Of a stretch of DNA of 64,000 nucleotides, positions 1 through 8,379 are shown one piece after another. The position numbers were made by a program, and so were the translations under genes. A model generated the notes under the pieces. It did no database searches and was not told where the DNA came from. It was given only the letters and a program-made list of their open reading frames with translations. This DNA comes from Hyphomicrobiales bacterium (GTDB lineage Bacteria > Pseudomonadota > Alphaproteobacteria > SPJN01), in NCBI GenBank assembly GCA_006844605.1, contig SPJN01000014.1, forward strand, positions 22,827-86,826, given 5' to 3'. Every line of letters starts with the position of its first letter. Position 1 is the first letter of the stretch.

Positions 1-549
1 TCCCTAGTGCCAGACACTGATGATCTGCGCGCTGAGCTTGATGCCCAGTTAACAACCGCAGGTGATACGCAGGGCGCGATAAAGGTGTTGAGCCATGAAT
101 TCCTGTTCAAGCCTGTTCGTAAAATGAATGACAAGCAGCTGGCCGCATTACGCGCCACGCACGGTAACCGCGATTTAATTGCGTTCCACGAAGAGTTTTC
201 AAAAGGTTTTTCCGACGAACGGCTTGCTAGTGTTGTAAAGGAATTTGCGGATGCTTTCGACCGGTTGGAAGGCTTGTTGCAATCGCATGGCGGGCCTTGG
301 CTATTGGGCACCCAATTCACGCTGGTTGATATAGCGTGGATTGTGAATGTGCATCGATTGGACTTGATGCGTTTTGATTTCCGCCACTGGCCTGCGTTGA
401 AGGCGTGGCTTGGCCGGATGCAGCAACGCCCTTCCTATAAAAATGGCCTGGAGAAGTGGGAGCCGAAAGGCATCTTGCGCTTCTTTGGTCTGTATTCACG
501 ATTGCGCAGCCTGTTTGGCGGCGGCGTGAACGCCTATATCAGAAAGTAG
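1..549 (+). CDS. Glutathione S-transferase family protein, 5'-partial
   Basis: The reading frame is open from the first base, so the gene begins outside the window; a GTG at 7 is probably not its real start. The 183 visible codons cover only the all-helical C-terminal half of a GST-fold protein, with the typical WLLGTQFTLVDIAW helix and a closing RPSYKNGLEKW segment. The N-terminal thioredoxin-like half that binds glutathione is missing from view. The stop lies 6 nt before the next GST-like gene, so the two are probably co-transcribed paralogs. Substrate is unknown. Confidence 0.8.
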   Translation, partial: SLVPDTDDLRAELDAQLTTAGDTQGAIKVLSHEFLFKPVRKMNDKQLAALRATHGNRDLIAFHEEFSKGFSDERLASVVKEFADAFDRLEGLLQSHGGPWLLGTQFTLVDIAWIVNVHRLDLMRFDFRHWPALKAWLGRMQQRPSYKNGLEKWEPKGILRFFGLYSRLRSLFGGGVNAYIRK

Positions 550-555
550 TCCGCC

Positions 556-1386
556 ATGTCAGAGTTCCCACCCATCACACTTTACAGCTATGCGATGAGC
601 CCCTATGCAGCCAAGCTGCATGGTGTGTTGTTGTACAAACAGGTGCCGTTCACGGTGCGCTATATCAACCCGTTGCGTGCCAAAAAGGAACTGCCGATTG
701 GCCATCAGGTGCCAGCACTGACCATTGGTGACGAGGCGCGCAATGATTCCACGCCTTGCGGTCTGTGGTTGGAGGAGACGTTTCCTGACCAGCCACGCCT
801 ACTGCCTGACGATCCTGCCTTGCGCGAAAAGTTGATGGCGATCGATACATGGGTGTCAGACAGTTTGATCCCGGCATCGTTTCGCACCTATCCCGGCGAA
901 GGCGTGAACCGTTGGATTAATGGCTGGAAACTGTCTCACGTAATGGGGGCAACAGCGCATAGTGGCCTGCCTTGGATATTAAAGTGGTTGTGGCCGACTG
1001 TTGTGACGCGTGTCCCCTTTGTCCGGCATATGTTCGCAATGGCAGAGGCTGATGGCCTGTCGATTGAAGACGCCAAATTCAAACTTTATGACGAGTTTAT
1101 CGCCCATCTTGATGGTGGGCCGTTTTTGGCCGGGCAAGATAAACCGCATCTGCCAGACTTTTCATGTTACCCGCAATTTGCTTTGTTTTGGATGTTGGGG
1201 TTTCGCGGAGCCGACGATATTTTGCAGCGCCCTGAATTGATGGCATGGCTGGAACGTATGCGCCCCTATGTTGATCTTGATCCTGCAATTACACCACACC
1301 ATGTGCGCGTGAATGATATGCCGATGAGCGATGGTGCGTTCGATTCACCTACGCGGCCCCTGTTCCGGTCGCAAATGTCCCGCTAG
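556..1386 (+). CDS. Glutathione S-transferase family protein
   Basis: A 276-residue protein with both GST domains. Residues about 7-85 form the thioredoxin-like domain: TLYSYAMSPYAAKL at the helix-1 position, then the cis-proline strand HQVPALTIG. The C-terminal helical domain contains GGPFLAGQDKPHLPDFS. The active-site region has SPYA rather than the CPFC of glutaredoxin-like enzymes, which suggests a serine- or tyrosine-type GST or a non-catalytic relative. It follows the partial GST gene by 6 nt. The stop codon shares a CTAG with the stop of the convergent small gene at 1383-1652. Substrate cannot be inferred. Confidence 0.85.
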   Translation: MSEFPPITLYSYAMSPYAAKLHGVLLYKQVPFTVRYINPLRAKKELPIGHQVPALTIGDEARNDSTPCGLWLEETFPDQPRLLPDDPALREKLMAIDTWVSDSLIPASFRTYPGEGVNRWINGWKLSHVMGATAHSGLPWILKWLWPTVVTRVPFVRHMFAMAEADGLSIEDAKFKLYDEFIAHLDGGPFLAGQDKPHLPDFSCYPQFALFWMLGFRGADDILQRPELMAWLERMRPYVDLDPAITPHHVRVNDMPMSDGAFDSPTRPLFRSQMSR

Positions 1387-1652
1387 TCCTGCGCACTTTC
1401 AGCCGACAATAGTGCCGCGATGTGGTCGGGGTTAAAGCGGGATTGTTGTTGAATACCCAACAGGTTGGTGGCGTTGGGATGCAGCGAGGTTAGATCCAGC
1501 GGCCTGTCCCTTTCTGAAGGGGGGGCGAGGTGGACCGTTTCAACCAGCCCGCCTTGGGCGTTGGTTTCCGAATTGTGGTCAGCGGCTTGGGCAATAGAAA
1601 TACTAAGCAACCCAAAGCCAATGGCGCAAAATAGGTGTCGTCGTGTGATCAT
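1383..1652 (-). CDS. Small exported protein of unknown function
   Basis: 89 codons starting with an Arg-rich n-region (MITRRHLF), a hydrophobic core and an AQA-A type cleavage site near residue 23, so a Sec-exported periplasmic protein of about 65 residues is predicted. The twin Arg is followed by HLF, which is not a clear Tat motif. The mature part is polar with no recognisable domain. Its stop overlaps the stop of the GST gene on the other strand through a CTAG. It lies about 130 nt downstream of the OmpA lipoprotein gene but beyond that gene's terminator, so it probably has its own promoter. Confidence 0.55.
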   Translation of the reverse strand: MITRRHLFCAIGFGLLSISIAQAADHNSETNAQGGLVETVHLAPPSERDRPLDLTSLHPNATNLLGIQQQSRFNPDHIAALLSAESAQD

Positions 1653-1723
1653 GGTCCTGCTTCCACAATTGTGGGGAAGCCCATTAGATCAATTGCGCCA
1701 TAATATTCGGTTAATGGCCAGTA

Positions 1724-1757
1724 ACGAAAACGGGCCCCCAAATCCTGGGAGCCCGTC
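1724..1757 (-). terminator. Rho-independent terminator of the ompA-like gene
   Basis: Read on the minus strand, a hairpin with arms CGGGCTCCCA and TGGGGGCCCG (one mismatch) around a short AT-rich loop spans 1731-1755 and is followed by TTTTCGTT. It sits about 25 nt after the stop of the OmpA lipoprotein gene and should end the two-gene transcript coming from 3814. Confidence 0.75.
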
Positions 1758-1781
1758 AGTCATTTATAATCTGTAACTGGC

Positions 1782-2732
1782 TTAGTCGAAATAGACCGAA
1801 ATCGTGGCACGGCGGTTCGCCTGTTCACGCACTTCATTGCCGGTCTGCCGTTGCAGGTTGGTTTCCCCATAAGCCTGCGCCTTCACAAGCACAGCAGGAA
1901 CGCCGAGTTGACGCAAACGATCAACAACGACCTGTGCCCGACGTTCGGACAAGACGTCATTGTAATCGGCTGTGCCCATTGTATCGGCATAGCCGCCGAC
2001 GCGGACGTCTGTTGTGCCGTAATCGACAGCGAACTGGGCGGCCTCACGAATGGTTTCCTCTTCACGCGGCAACAAGGTTGCACTGTCGAAGGGGAAATAG
2101 ACGATGAAGGTTTCAGGCTTGGTTTCTTCAACCGGCTCAGCCTGTTCATAAACGATGGTTTTCACAGGGGGACGGATCTTGACCCGTGACATGGCGTCTT
2201 CGAACTGTGCCCTACAGGCTGCGGCTTCTTTTGACTGCAAGTCTTCTTCTGATTCCTGAACCCAGCAATCAAAGGCGACCTGTGCCTCACCGGACGGTGC
2301 GCCGGTATAGAACACGGACCCGGCCAACAAGACTTCTGTCAAACGGCCATAGCCGTTTTTCAGATCGCCCATATGTTTGTCCCTGATCATCCAGTTTGTT
2401 GGATCATAGGGCATGGGCGGCAAGGCGGCGGCGCTTGCTGAGCGTGACTTGGCAGCGAAGGCATCGCCATCGCCATAATCAGATTCGTCATACTCACCGC
2501 GAGATAGGCGGGCATAGCCTTTCGTCAGCTCTGCGCGATAGGCTTCAAACTCACCCAAGGCTGCGCTGTCACGATCGGATAGATTGACATTCAGCGTCGC
2601 GCCCACGGGGGTCGCGGCACTGGGGTCATAAATCGCATCAACACGGCTATCGGTTGAACAAGCTGCAATTGCCAAGGTGGCAAGGCCTACAACCAGGCCC
2701 CGTTGCAGTGAAAATCGTACTGTATTCATCAT
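1782..2732 (-). CDS. OmpA-family outer-membrane lipoprotein
   Basis: A 316-residue lipoprotein: hydrophobic signal followed by the lipobox LAIAAC (residues 20-25), so Cys25 should be acylated. The middle third is unassigned. Residues about 205-316 are an OmpA_C peptidoglycan-binding domain with the YFPFDSATL strand, GGYADTMGTADYN and the LSERRAQVV helix. The protein should tie the outer membrane to murein. It starts 26 nt after the beta-barrel gene at 2759-3814, so the two form an operon. Two in-frame ATGs (2732, 2729) are possible starts. It is distinct from the true pal gene at 46297. Confidence 0.85.
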   Translation of the reverse strand: MMNTVRFSLQRGLVVGLATLAIAACSTDSRVDAIYDPSAATPVGATLNVNLSDRDSAALGEFEAYRAELTKGYARLSRGEYDESDYGDGDAFAAKSRSASAAALPPMPYDPTNWMIRDKHMGDLKNGYGRLTEVLLAGSVFYTGAPSGEAQVAFDCWVQESEEDLQSKEAAACRAQFEDAMSRVKIRPPVKTIVYEQAEPVEETKPETFIVYFPFDSATLLPREEETIREAAQFAVDYGTTDVRVGGYADTMGTADYNDVLSERRAQVVVDRLRQLGVPAVLVKAQAYGETNLQRQTGNEVREQANRRATISVYFD

Positions 2733-2758
2733 GATGATCTTCCTACTTTAGGTACTGA

Positions 2759-3814
2759 TTAAAGGCCAAGCGGACCGGTGATGGCACCGGGCAGCGGATT
2801 CGGGGTCGCGCCGTCAAGCAAACGATTAAGCAGGGCATCGTCAACCGGACACAACACAGCGTCATCAAGCGGGGTGAATGACGAGCCTGGAATGACGCCG
2901 CCAACCGGGGTGGCGTCAATGATGTCAATCAGGATGCCACAATCATCGCCAATCCGACGCACAATACGGCCAGCACGGATCAACCGTTCCGAACTGCGGA
3001 TAACGCCTGCCATTTGGTTCGCGTTGTTGTCGCCGCGATCACTGCCGCGCAGGCTTTTCCAGCGGCTGCCGATTTCCCAACGCAGACCCAGCTGCGCAGT
3101 GAAGTCCATTTCATTGCCGCCACGTGCTAGGGCAAACAATGAAAGGTCTGTACGGCCAAGGCCAAGTTCCGCAATCCCTTCGGCCTGCACTTCAGGGCTG
3201 AATTCAAATGTTGTGATAACAGCATTGCCCTGCGTGTCGGTCGTAATGAATGTTTCGTCATATTCATGGCTGTTGCCGTATACGGAAACGCCAAGTTTAA
3301 AGTTGTCGCCCAAATAGGCATTTACACCAATTTCGGCATAGACGCCGCCATCGGTGACATCGTCATATTCATAACCGATTTCACCAAGCAGGGTGACAGA
3401 CCCAAGGTAGCGCTGACCACCAAACCCGACGCGGGCGATGTCTACGACATCTTCAACAGACAGGTAGGATGCTTTCAATCCGATCATGCCCAAATTGGGA
3501 GAGCGCCAGAAACCCTGTATCCCACCGCCATACAGGCCGGAGTCATCACCATCAACGCTTTGATCAAACGGTTCTTCTTCTGTCAGAAAGCCGCCCATAA
3601 TATCGGCCTGAAAACCGAACTGGTCACCAATAGGCGCGCCTAGGACAAGCCCGCCTGTGTATAGCGTGTCTTCGCCAAGAAAACCTGCGGATGCTTCTGC
3701 CTCAACATGGGTTGAGGAAACAGCAGGCATTTCCGCTGCGGCTTGGCCTGCAAAACTTGCCAAAAGCAAGCCAAGGCCAAGATGAGTTAATCTTTGAGTC
3801 AATGGTCTCTCCAT
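2759..3814 (-). CDS. Predicted outer-membrane beta-barrel protein
   Basis: 351 residues with a Sec signal peptide ending at AQAAA-E (residues about 23-28). The next 220 residues alternate short amphipathic strands rich in Gly and aromatic residues (for example GFQADIMGGF, LLGEIGYEYDD, YAEIGVNAYLG), as expected of an outer-membrane barrel. The last about 110 residues are not barrel-like and contain Cys residues and a Pro/Gly-rich end. No Pfam family is recognised. It is the first gene of an operon with the OmpA lipoprotein. The ATG at 3814 follows AGGGG without spacing, so a slightly later start is possible. Confidence 0.6.
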   Translation of the reverse strand: MERPLTQRLTHLGLGLLLASFAGQAAAEMPAVSSTHVEAEASAGFLGEDTLYTGGLVLGAPIGDQFGFQADIMGGFLTEEEPFDQSVDGDDSGLYGGGIQGFWRSPNLGMIGLKASYLSVEDVVDIARVGFGGQRYLGSVTLLGEIGYEYDDVTDGGVYAEIGVNAYLGDNFKLGVSVYGNSHEYDETFITTDTQGNAVITTFEFSPEVQAEGIAELGLGRTDLSLFALARGGNEMDFTAQLGLRWEIGSRWKSLRGSDRGDNNANQMAGVIRSSERLIRAGRIVRRIGDDCGILIDIIDATPVGGVIPGSSFTPLDDAVLCPVDDALLNRLLDGATPNPLPGAITGPLGL

Positions 3815-4048
3815 CCCCTGATGCCGTATATGCGGCAGTTACATGGTGGCAAATGTTTCCCCCCAAGAAACATACCAATATTGTGGGTAACTTACGCTAT
3901 TCCCAAGCGCAATGAAAACGCGTGTAATTTTCTACATTTGGCGGCAAGGGAAGTGCTGAAACCACACAGATATTGCCAGAAACGGCACACTATGCCTAAA
4001 AATTAGGCGATATTCAATTTTGAGGATGGTGTTGCGCACGCAGCACAA

Positions 4049-5152
4049 TCAGAACGCGCTTGCGGCTGTCAGCTTGTCCATCATTGCTGAAACCCGGTCA
4101 GATAGAGCGGGCGATAGGCCATCCAGCGGGGCATAGGGCGTTGGTGCCCGAAAGCGATCCTTGGCCTCTAGCAGGCGCGCAGCGGGCTCGCCAATCGCCT
4201 CAGCGATCTTGGGTAAATTGTCTGCCGGGGCCGCGCAAAGCGCATCATAGGAAAACAGTGACACTTGTGGGCCGGCTTGTTTTAGAATGTCTTCAAATGC
4301 CGCCAGCCAATATGTTGCCCAGAAATCAGGTGCGATACGATCCAGCTTGTCGGCGCTATCGATCCAGCCATTGAAGTCGATGGGGCGCAGGGCCTTGCCG
4401 AACTCCAAATGGCCAATGGTTTCCATATAGCGCAGGCCGAATTTGTTCGTCTCATGCTCTTCCAAAAAACGGCTATGCTGGCGCATAAGTGATCCCAGAT
4501 GCGCCATAGGATCACGATAAGGGATCATGATGCGCGCATCGGGGAAATTCTTGGTCAGCCAAGAAATGCGGGCAATATTGGCATTGTTCTTTGAGACATA
4601 GCGATTGATCTGCTGATTGTCCTGCCGCTTGCGGCCCAATGCGATCATTTTCCGCATATGCTGCCGCAGGAAAGCAGGAAATTCGTTGAATTCGTCCTTT
4701 TCACTTTCTTGCCAGACAGTCACGCGATCTTTCTTGAAATGAGGTTTCCAAAAGGCGCGCCATAACACTTCTTCAAATGCCTCAACGCTGTCATAGGACA
4801 CCATCATGCCATCGCCGTGGGCGCGTTCCTGTTCTGTCGCGTCTTTGCGAAAACTTTTGGATATCCGGTCCCAGGTCAGGGGGGCCAATATAAAGGGCAG
4901 ATCACGATAGGTATGGCTGACAAAGTTTGGTAGATCAGCAATCACTTCCAGCAACAGCGTCGTGCCAGCGCGTGGCAGTGACGTAATAAAGACCGGCGCG
5001 TCACCGGTAATATCCTGATTTTCTTGATCGAATTTCTTGTCTTCGCTGCCGGACAATGACTTTTGCATGTCCAGCTGGCCCATCGCCAGATTGTGGACAA
5101 GCCGATCTAGCCAGGAATAGTTGGCTTCAAAGCCGGTCACAGGCGTCTCCAC
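4049..5152 (-). CDS. PAPS-dependent sulfotransferase family protein
   Basis: A 367-residue Sulfotransfer_3-like enzyme expected to move sulfate from PAPS to an acceptor in the cytoplasm. The 5'-phosphosulfate loop is LPRAGTT (residues 59-65) after strand PVFITS. The 3'-phosphate motif YRDPMAHLGS gives Arg213 and Ser221. Start is GTG at 5152, overlapping the end of the upstream membrane-protein gene by 16 nt, which indicates translational coupling. The acceptor is unknown. In this cluster, with small membrane proteins and an arylsulfotransferase-like protein, an envelope glycan, lipid or phenolic acceptor is a reasonable inference only. Confidence 0.8.
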   Translation of the reverse strand: METPVTGFEANYSWLDRLVHNLAMGQLDMQKSLSGSEDKKFDQENQDITGDAPVFITSLPRAGTTLLLEVIADLPNFVSHTYRDLPFILAPLTWDRISKSFRKDATEQERAHGDGMMVSYDSVEAFEEVLWRAFWKPHFKKDRVTVWQESEKDEFNEFPAFLRQHMRKMIALGRKRQDNQQINRYVSKNNANIARISWLTKNFPDARIMIPYRDPMAHLGSLMRQHSRFLEEHETNKFGLRYMETIGHLEFGKALRPIDFNGWIDSADKLDRIAPDFWATYWLAAFEDILKQAGPQVSLFSYDALCAAPADNLPKIAEAIGEPAARLLEAKDRFRAPTPYAPLDGLSPALSDRVSAMMDKLTAASAF

Positions 5153-5526
5153 ACAAAGGCGATAATCATGACCAGCACCGACAGGCCGACAATCGCCTGC
5201 CAGGTCAGCAAAAAGTCTGTTACAGCCGCGCTGGTCGCCAATCCGATTAATTCACCCGCCCAGATAACGGCAAATGTGCCGATCAGGACAATCGCAGCGC
5301 GAATTGTGATTTGCAGGAATGATCCCAAAAGCCCGATCGAGGCCTTTTGAACGGCGACCTCTTTCGCGTCATCGGACATGGTTTTGTTACGCATCACCTG
5401 TCCAGCTTCGCGCGCCATTGTGATGGCATCCTGCGCGACTTTGATTAGGCCAGAATAGCGAAAACAGACGACAAAAACGCCCGTCGCCACAAGGCTGATG
5501 GCAATAATGGTGGGGTCAAAGGCCAT
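5137..5526 (-). CDS. Small membrane protein, three predicted TM segments
   Basis: 129 residues with hydrophobic segments at about 6-22, 75-96 and 103-126, separated by a charged stretch (residues about 29-62) containing AREAGQVMRNKTMSDDAKE. It ends with the positively charged WRRL. No family is recognised. It sits between the 86-residue membrane protein (11 nt upstream) and the sulfotransferase, whose start it overlaps, so it is almost certainly co-expressed with the sulfotransferase. It might anchor or feed substrate to that enzyme; this is inference from position alone. Confidence 0.7.
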   Translation of the reverse strand: MAFDPTIIAISLVATGVFVVCFRYSGLIKVAQDAITMAREAGQVMRNKTMSDDAKEVAVQKASIGLLGSFLQITIRAAIVLIGTFAVIWAGELIGLATSAAVTDFLLTWQAIVGLSVLVMIIAFVWRRL

Positions 5527-5537
5527 GATGTGGTCCC

Positions 5538-5798
5538 TTAGGCTGCGTTATTATCCTGTTCGGCAGTGTCATTGGTCGCTGTATCATTTTCGGCCTTACG
5601 CCGTTTGATCATGCGTTTGACCGGATACCAAACAAACCCAACAATTGCCAAAAGAACAGCGCCGATCAGCGCCAAAAGCGAGCCGATTGCAGAAATACCG
5701 GCACCGGGGCCGACATAGGCCAATGCCTCAACCGCAACAAGTGCGGTCGCAAATAGGGTCGTGCAAAAAATTGCCAAATGTTTCATGGGCTTACTCAT
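5538..5798 (-). CDS. Small membrane protein with YVGPGAG motif
   Basis: 86 residues from ATG at 5798 (a TTG 21 nt upstream has no better support). An N-terminal hydrophobic segment looks like a signal peptide (ends ...VEALA), followed by YVGPGAGISAIGSL, a second hydrophobic helix, then YPVKRMIKRRK and an acidic, Asn/Thr-rich tail. Small proteins with a YVGPGAG start after a signal peptide recur near sulfotransferase and polysaccharide genes in proteobacteria as far as I recall, but no function is known. It lies 11 nt before the 129-residue membrane protein. Confidence 0.65.
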   Translation of the reverse strand: MSKPMKHLAIFCTTLFATALVAVEALAYVGPGAGISAIGSLLALIGAVLLAIVGFVWYPVKRMIKRRKAENDTATNDTAEQDNNAA

Positions 5799-5877
5799 CC
5801 TAGGTCTACGCTGCCACAACGATTAGATATCAGTTATGGCAGGAAATTGGGCTTTGGACAATGTGATTTACTGCACA

Positions 5878-6858
5878 TTAGTGACCGGATTGTGCCGCAA
5901 TATCGGCGTCGGTTTCCGCAAAACAGGCCAAGTCTACGATGGTCAGCAAGGCTTCCAGATCATTGATGATGGCTTTCATCGTATCTTCCACTGTGCGGTC
6001 GTCATCTAGGATTGCGTCATCAATCCAGTCGCTGCGCCGTCCCATTTTGATGCGGACAAAATCCGGGCCGAACTGCGCCGCAAGGCCGAAGCGATTTGTG
6101 TACGCTTCAAGCGCTGTCCATGCATCCATCAGGCGCGGGGTCATTAAGGTGCGCCCTTCAATTTGATCATGGCCATAGAAATTGAAGCTCTTTTCAAAGG
6201 CGGGACTTTCTAGCCTGATCCGTTCCCCCTTTTTGCCCTGTGATAGCAGGTCAGGGAACTCCCAATCTAGCGCCTGCCTGGTCAGCGCATAGTCGCCCGT
6301 TAGGCCAGTTGCATGGCGCGCTTCGATAATGATGCCTTCGAATACGGTGGACCCAGACCCATTGTCATCGTGCTTGGCGGTTGCTTCAACGAAAACAAGT
6401 GCGGTCCCGCGATAATGGCCGACAATGACATCATCGATTATCAGCGAATCATGGCACGGCAATATCGGTTCGATATTATCCCGCACGATTGCCTCATATT
6501 TATTACTGACGCCAACGGCAAACTCACCATAGTGATTTAGAATGGCGGGTAAGATTGTTTCTTTGACTTGCAGGCCAAATTTTTTCAGGTATTGGCGACG
6601 CAGTTCGAAGCCTGCCGCTACAATAATGCCGACAAAGGAAAAAAGAGGTATCGAGGAGCCGGGTTCTTTTCGCCATAGTTCAAGCAGGAACAGTGCTACG
6701 ATGGCGGCAACTGTGAATGACCATTTTAATCGGCTGTTGGCAGCCTGTTGTATTGCCTCACGCTGGGCGGTCAAATCTTCAAACGCGGATTTCAGTGGCC
6801 CCCTATAGAACCGATCAAACGCGTCAGCCTGCGTCAGTGAACTTGGCTTCGCACTCAT
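5878..6858 (-). CDS. DUF3137 family membrane protein
   Basis: 326 residues. An N-terminal FDRFYRGPLKSAFEDL segment precedes two TM helices (about 48-62 and 70-86). The soluble C-terminal region carries features of DUF3137: a VIVGHYRGTALVFVEA strand, FEGIIIEAR, RLESPAFEKSFNFYG and TPRLMDAWTALE. The molecular role of the family is unknown. It starts 2 nt after the arylsulfotransferase-like gene and is followed 79 nt later by the small YVGPGAG membrane protein, so it belongs to the same minus-strand transcript. Confidence 0.7.
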   Translation of the reverse strand: MSAKPSSLTQADAFDRFYRGPLKSAFEDLTAQREAIQQAANSRLKWSFTVAAIVALFLLELWRKEPGSSIPLFSFVGIIVAAGFELRRQYLKKFGLQVKETILPAILNHYGEFAVGVSNKYEAIVRDNIEPILPCHDSLIIDDVIVGHYRGTALVFVEATAKHDDNGSGSTVFEGIIIEARHATGLTGDYALTRQALDWEFPDLLSQGKKGERIRLESPAFEKSFNFYGHDQIEGRTLMTPRLMDAWTALEAYTNRFGLAAQFGPDFVRIKMGRRSDWIDDAILDDDRTVEDTMKAIINDLEALLTIVDLACFAETDADIAAQSGH

Positions 6859-6860
6859 GC

Positions 6861-8291
6861 CTAGTCGATAAACTCGACAGCCATCAGTTCAAAGGCGGCG
6901 CCCTTATCTGTTGCGGCGTCTGGGAAGTGGTCGGCCTTATCCCGGACGTCGTGTAAATGATCATAGGTCGCAATCAATGCGCCTGTCGCCAGATCAATAT
7001 CATAGGCGCGGGATTGACGGGTTGCTGTCGCAAGTAATCGGGTCCGATCGGCAGAGATGCTGATATGCCCGGCAACATCGGTGAAGAACCGATCGTCCGG
7101 TGCCGGTGTTGTTGCATGCGGGAATATGCGCCGATCTTTCCCGGTGGCGAGATCTATTTCAATTACACGCGACCCATCGGTAAATTCATCACCGCCTTGA
7201 TTGTCGAATATCAGGATCTTTTGATCCTTCAGGTGATGGACCGAATGTTGCCGGCTGAAATTACCGCCATAGACCTGTTTCAATTCATGCGTCTTGCCGT
7301 CGATCAACCCAATGGCAGAAATATTGCGCATCGAAACCAGCATGTCACCGGGGTGAAGCGGCCCGGCAGGGGCATCGGATGATATGTTCTCGGCCCGCAC
7401 AACATCCACATAGTTCAGGTGGGTCGGGTCACAATTATCCACGGTGCGTTTCAAAATCGTTCGCCAGTTGGACGACACCATTTGTTCGGTCAGTTTGATA
7501 TAGGCCAATTGCGCGCCGTCGCTGTCCAGCACGCTGACGGTATCCCAATAGGGCTTTGCGGTTTCGCAGTGAAGGACCGTGTTCTGTGTTGCAAAGCCTT
7601 GCCCTGTGGTGAAGCTGATGCTGCCATCGCCCACATCCAGCGCGGGGGTGTAAATCATGTGATCGCCGTCAGGCTGTTCAACCAGTGTCAGCCAATGGTG
7701 GCTATAGTCCAGCCGGGACCAGATCGGCGTGCCATCGGGGCCAAGCTTTGCGATGGCCAGCCCGAATGGAAAGACACCGCCATGCATGTGAAAGGTGATG
7801 ATAAGCGAGCCATCCTTGGCGCGTTTCGCACCGACGGGATTGGCATTGTACATTGGGCTGAACAAAAACGCTTCAAGCTCGCGATTCACTTTCAGGTTTC
7901 GTTGGTCAAAGATAGCGAATGGCCGATAGGGCCATGCCTGCGCAACGGATTTGTCCGGGTTATAGGCCACGGCAATGCAGCCATAGTCGGGGCAATGTTC
8001 CATAAACTGCCAAAGCCCCCCGGTCACCAGCGTGCCTTTTGGGTCAAACTGATCCGCTGCAGGGCCGGATTGCCATCTATTGCCAACAATGTCTGACGCT
8101 TGTTTGTCGCTGATGCGGCGGAAGCGGGGCTGCTTATGCCAGGTGGCGGGTAACACCGCGCTGGTCAATGCCATGCCGCTTTTCAGGCCTTGCAGGATTG
8201 TTGTGCTGGGAAACACCGCAAATCGTGTGGACAATACACCGATCAACAGGGCGAAGATAAACGTGGAAACTAGCAGCGGCAGGTTGCGCAT
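6861..8291 (-). CDS. Arylsulfotransferase (ASST)-like membrane-anchored protein
   Basis: 476 residues from ATG 8291, which directly starts a TM anchor (residues 5-22), so the rest is predicted periplasmic. The body is a beta-propeller-like chain with the spaced motifs of bacterial PAPS-independent aryl-sulfate sulfotransferases: SHHW (His198/199), DPTHLN (His291, Asn293), SMRN (Arg322) and RQHS (His349). In E. coli AssT the equivalent His356, Arg374 and sulfurylated His436 are catalytic. The similarity is by motif order, not alignment. It is the first gene of the sulfotransferase cluster. A paralog lies at 60376-61755. Confidence 0.7.
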   Translation of the reverse strand: MRNLPLLVSTFIFALLIGVLSTRFAVFPSTTILQGLKSGMALTSAVLPATWHKQPRFRRISDKQASDIVGNRWQSGPAADQFDPKGTLVTGGLWQFMEHCPDYGCIAVAYNPDKSVAQAWPYRPFAIFDQRNLKVNRELEAFLFSPMYNANPVGAKRAKDGSLIITFHMHGGVFPFGLAIAKLGPDGTPIWSRLDYSHHWLTLVEQPDGDHMIYTPALDVGDGSISFTTGQGFATQNTVLHCETAKPYWDTVSVLDSDGAQLAYIKLTEQMVSSNWRTILKRTVDNCDPTHLNYVDVVRAENISSDAPAGPLHPGDMLVSMRNISAIGLIDGKTHELKQVYGGNFSRQHSVHHLKDQKILIFDNQGGDEFTDGSRVIEIDLATGKDRRIFPHATTPAPDDRFFTDVAGHISISADRTRLLATATRQSRAYDIDLATGALIATYDHLHDVRDKADHFPDAATDKGAAFELMAVEFID

Positions 8292-8379
8292 ATGAACTCG
8301 CTTGACAGACAGTGCAGAAGAATTTTGTCTACACCGAAATGGCGGCACAGGCAATTGTCCTGCGCCGCCACTTTGTCAT

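Noticed and set aside
4028..4048. GTGTTGCG/CGCAGCAC inverted repeat after the sulfotransferase stop as terminator
   Set aside because: Loop would be 2 nt unless the stem opens, and no T-tract follows on the minus strand.
7419..8096. 225-codon plus-strand frame antisense to the ASST-like gene
   Set aside because: Shadow of a gene whose motifs are convincing on the minus strand; no RBS.
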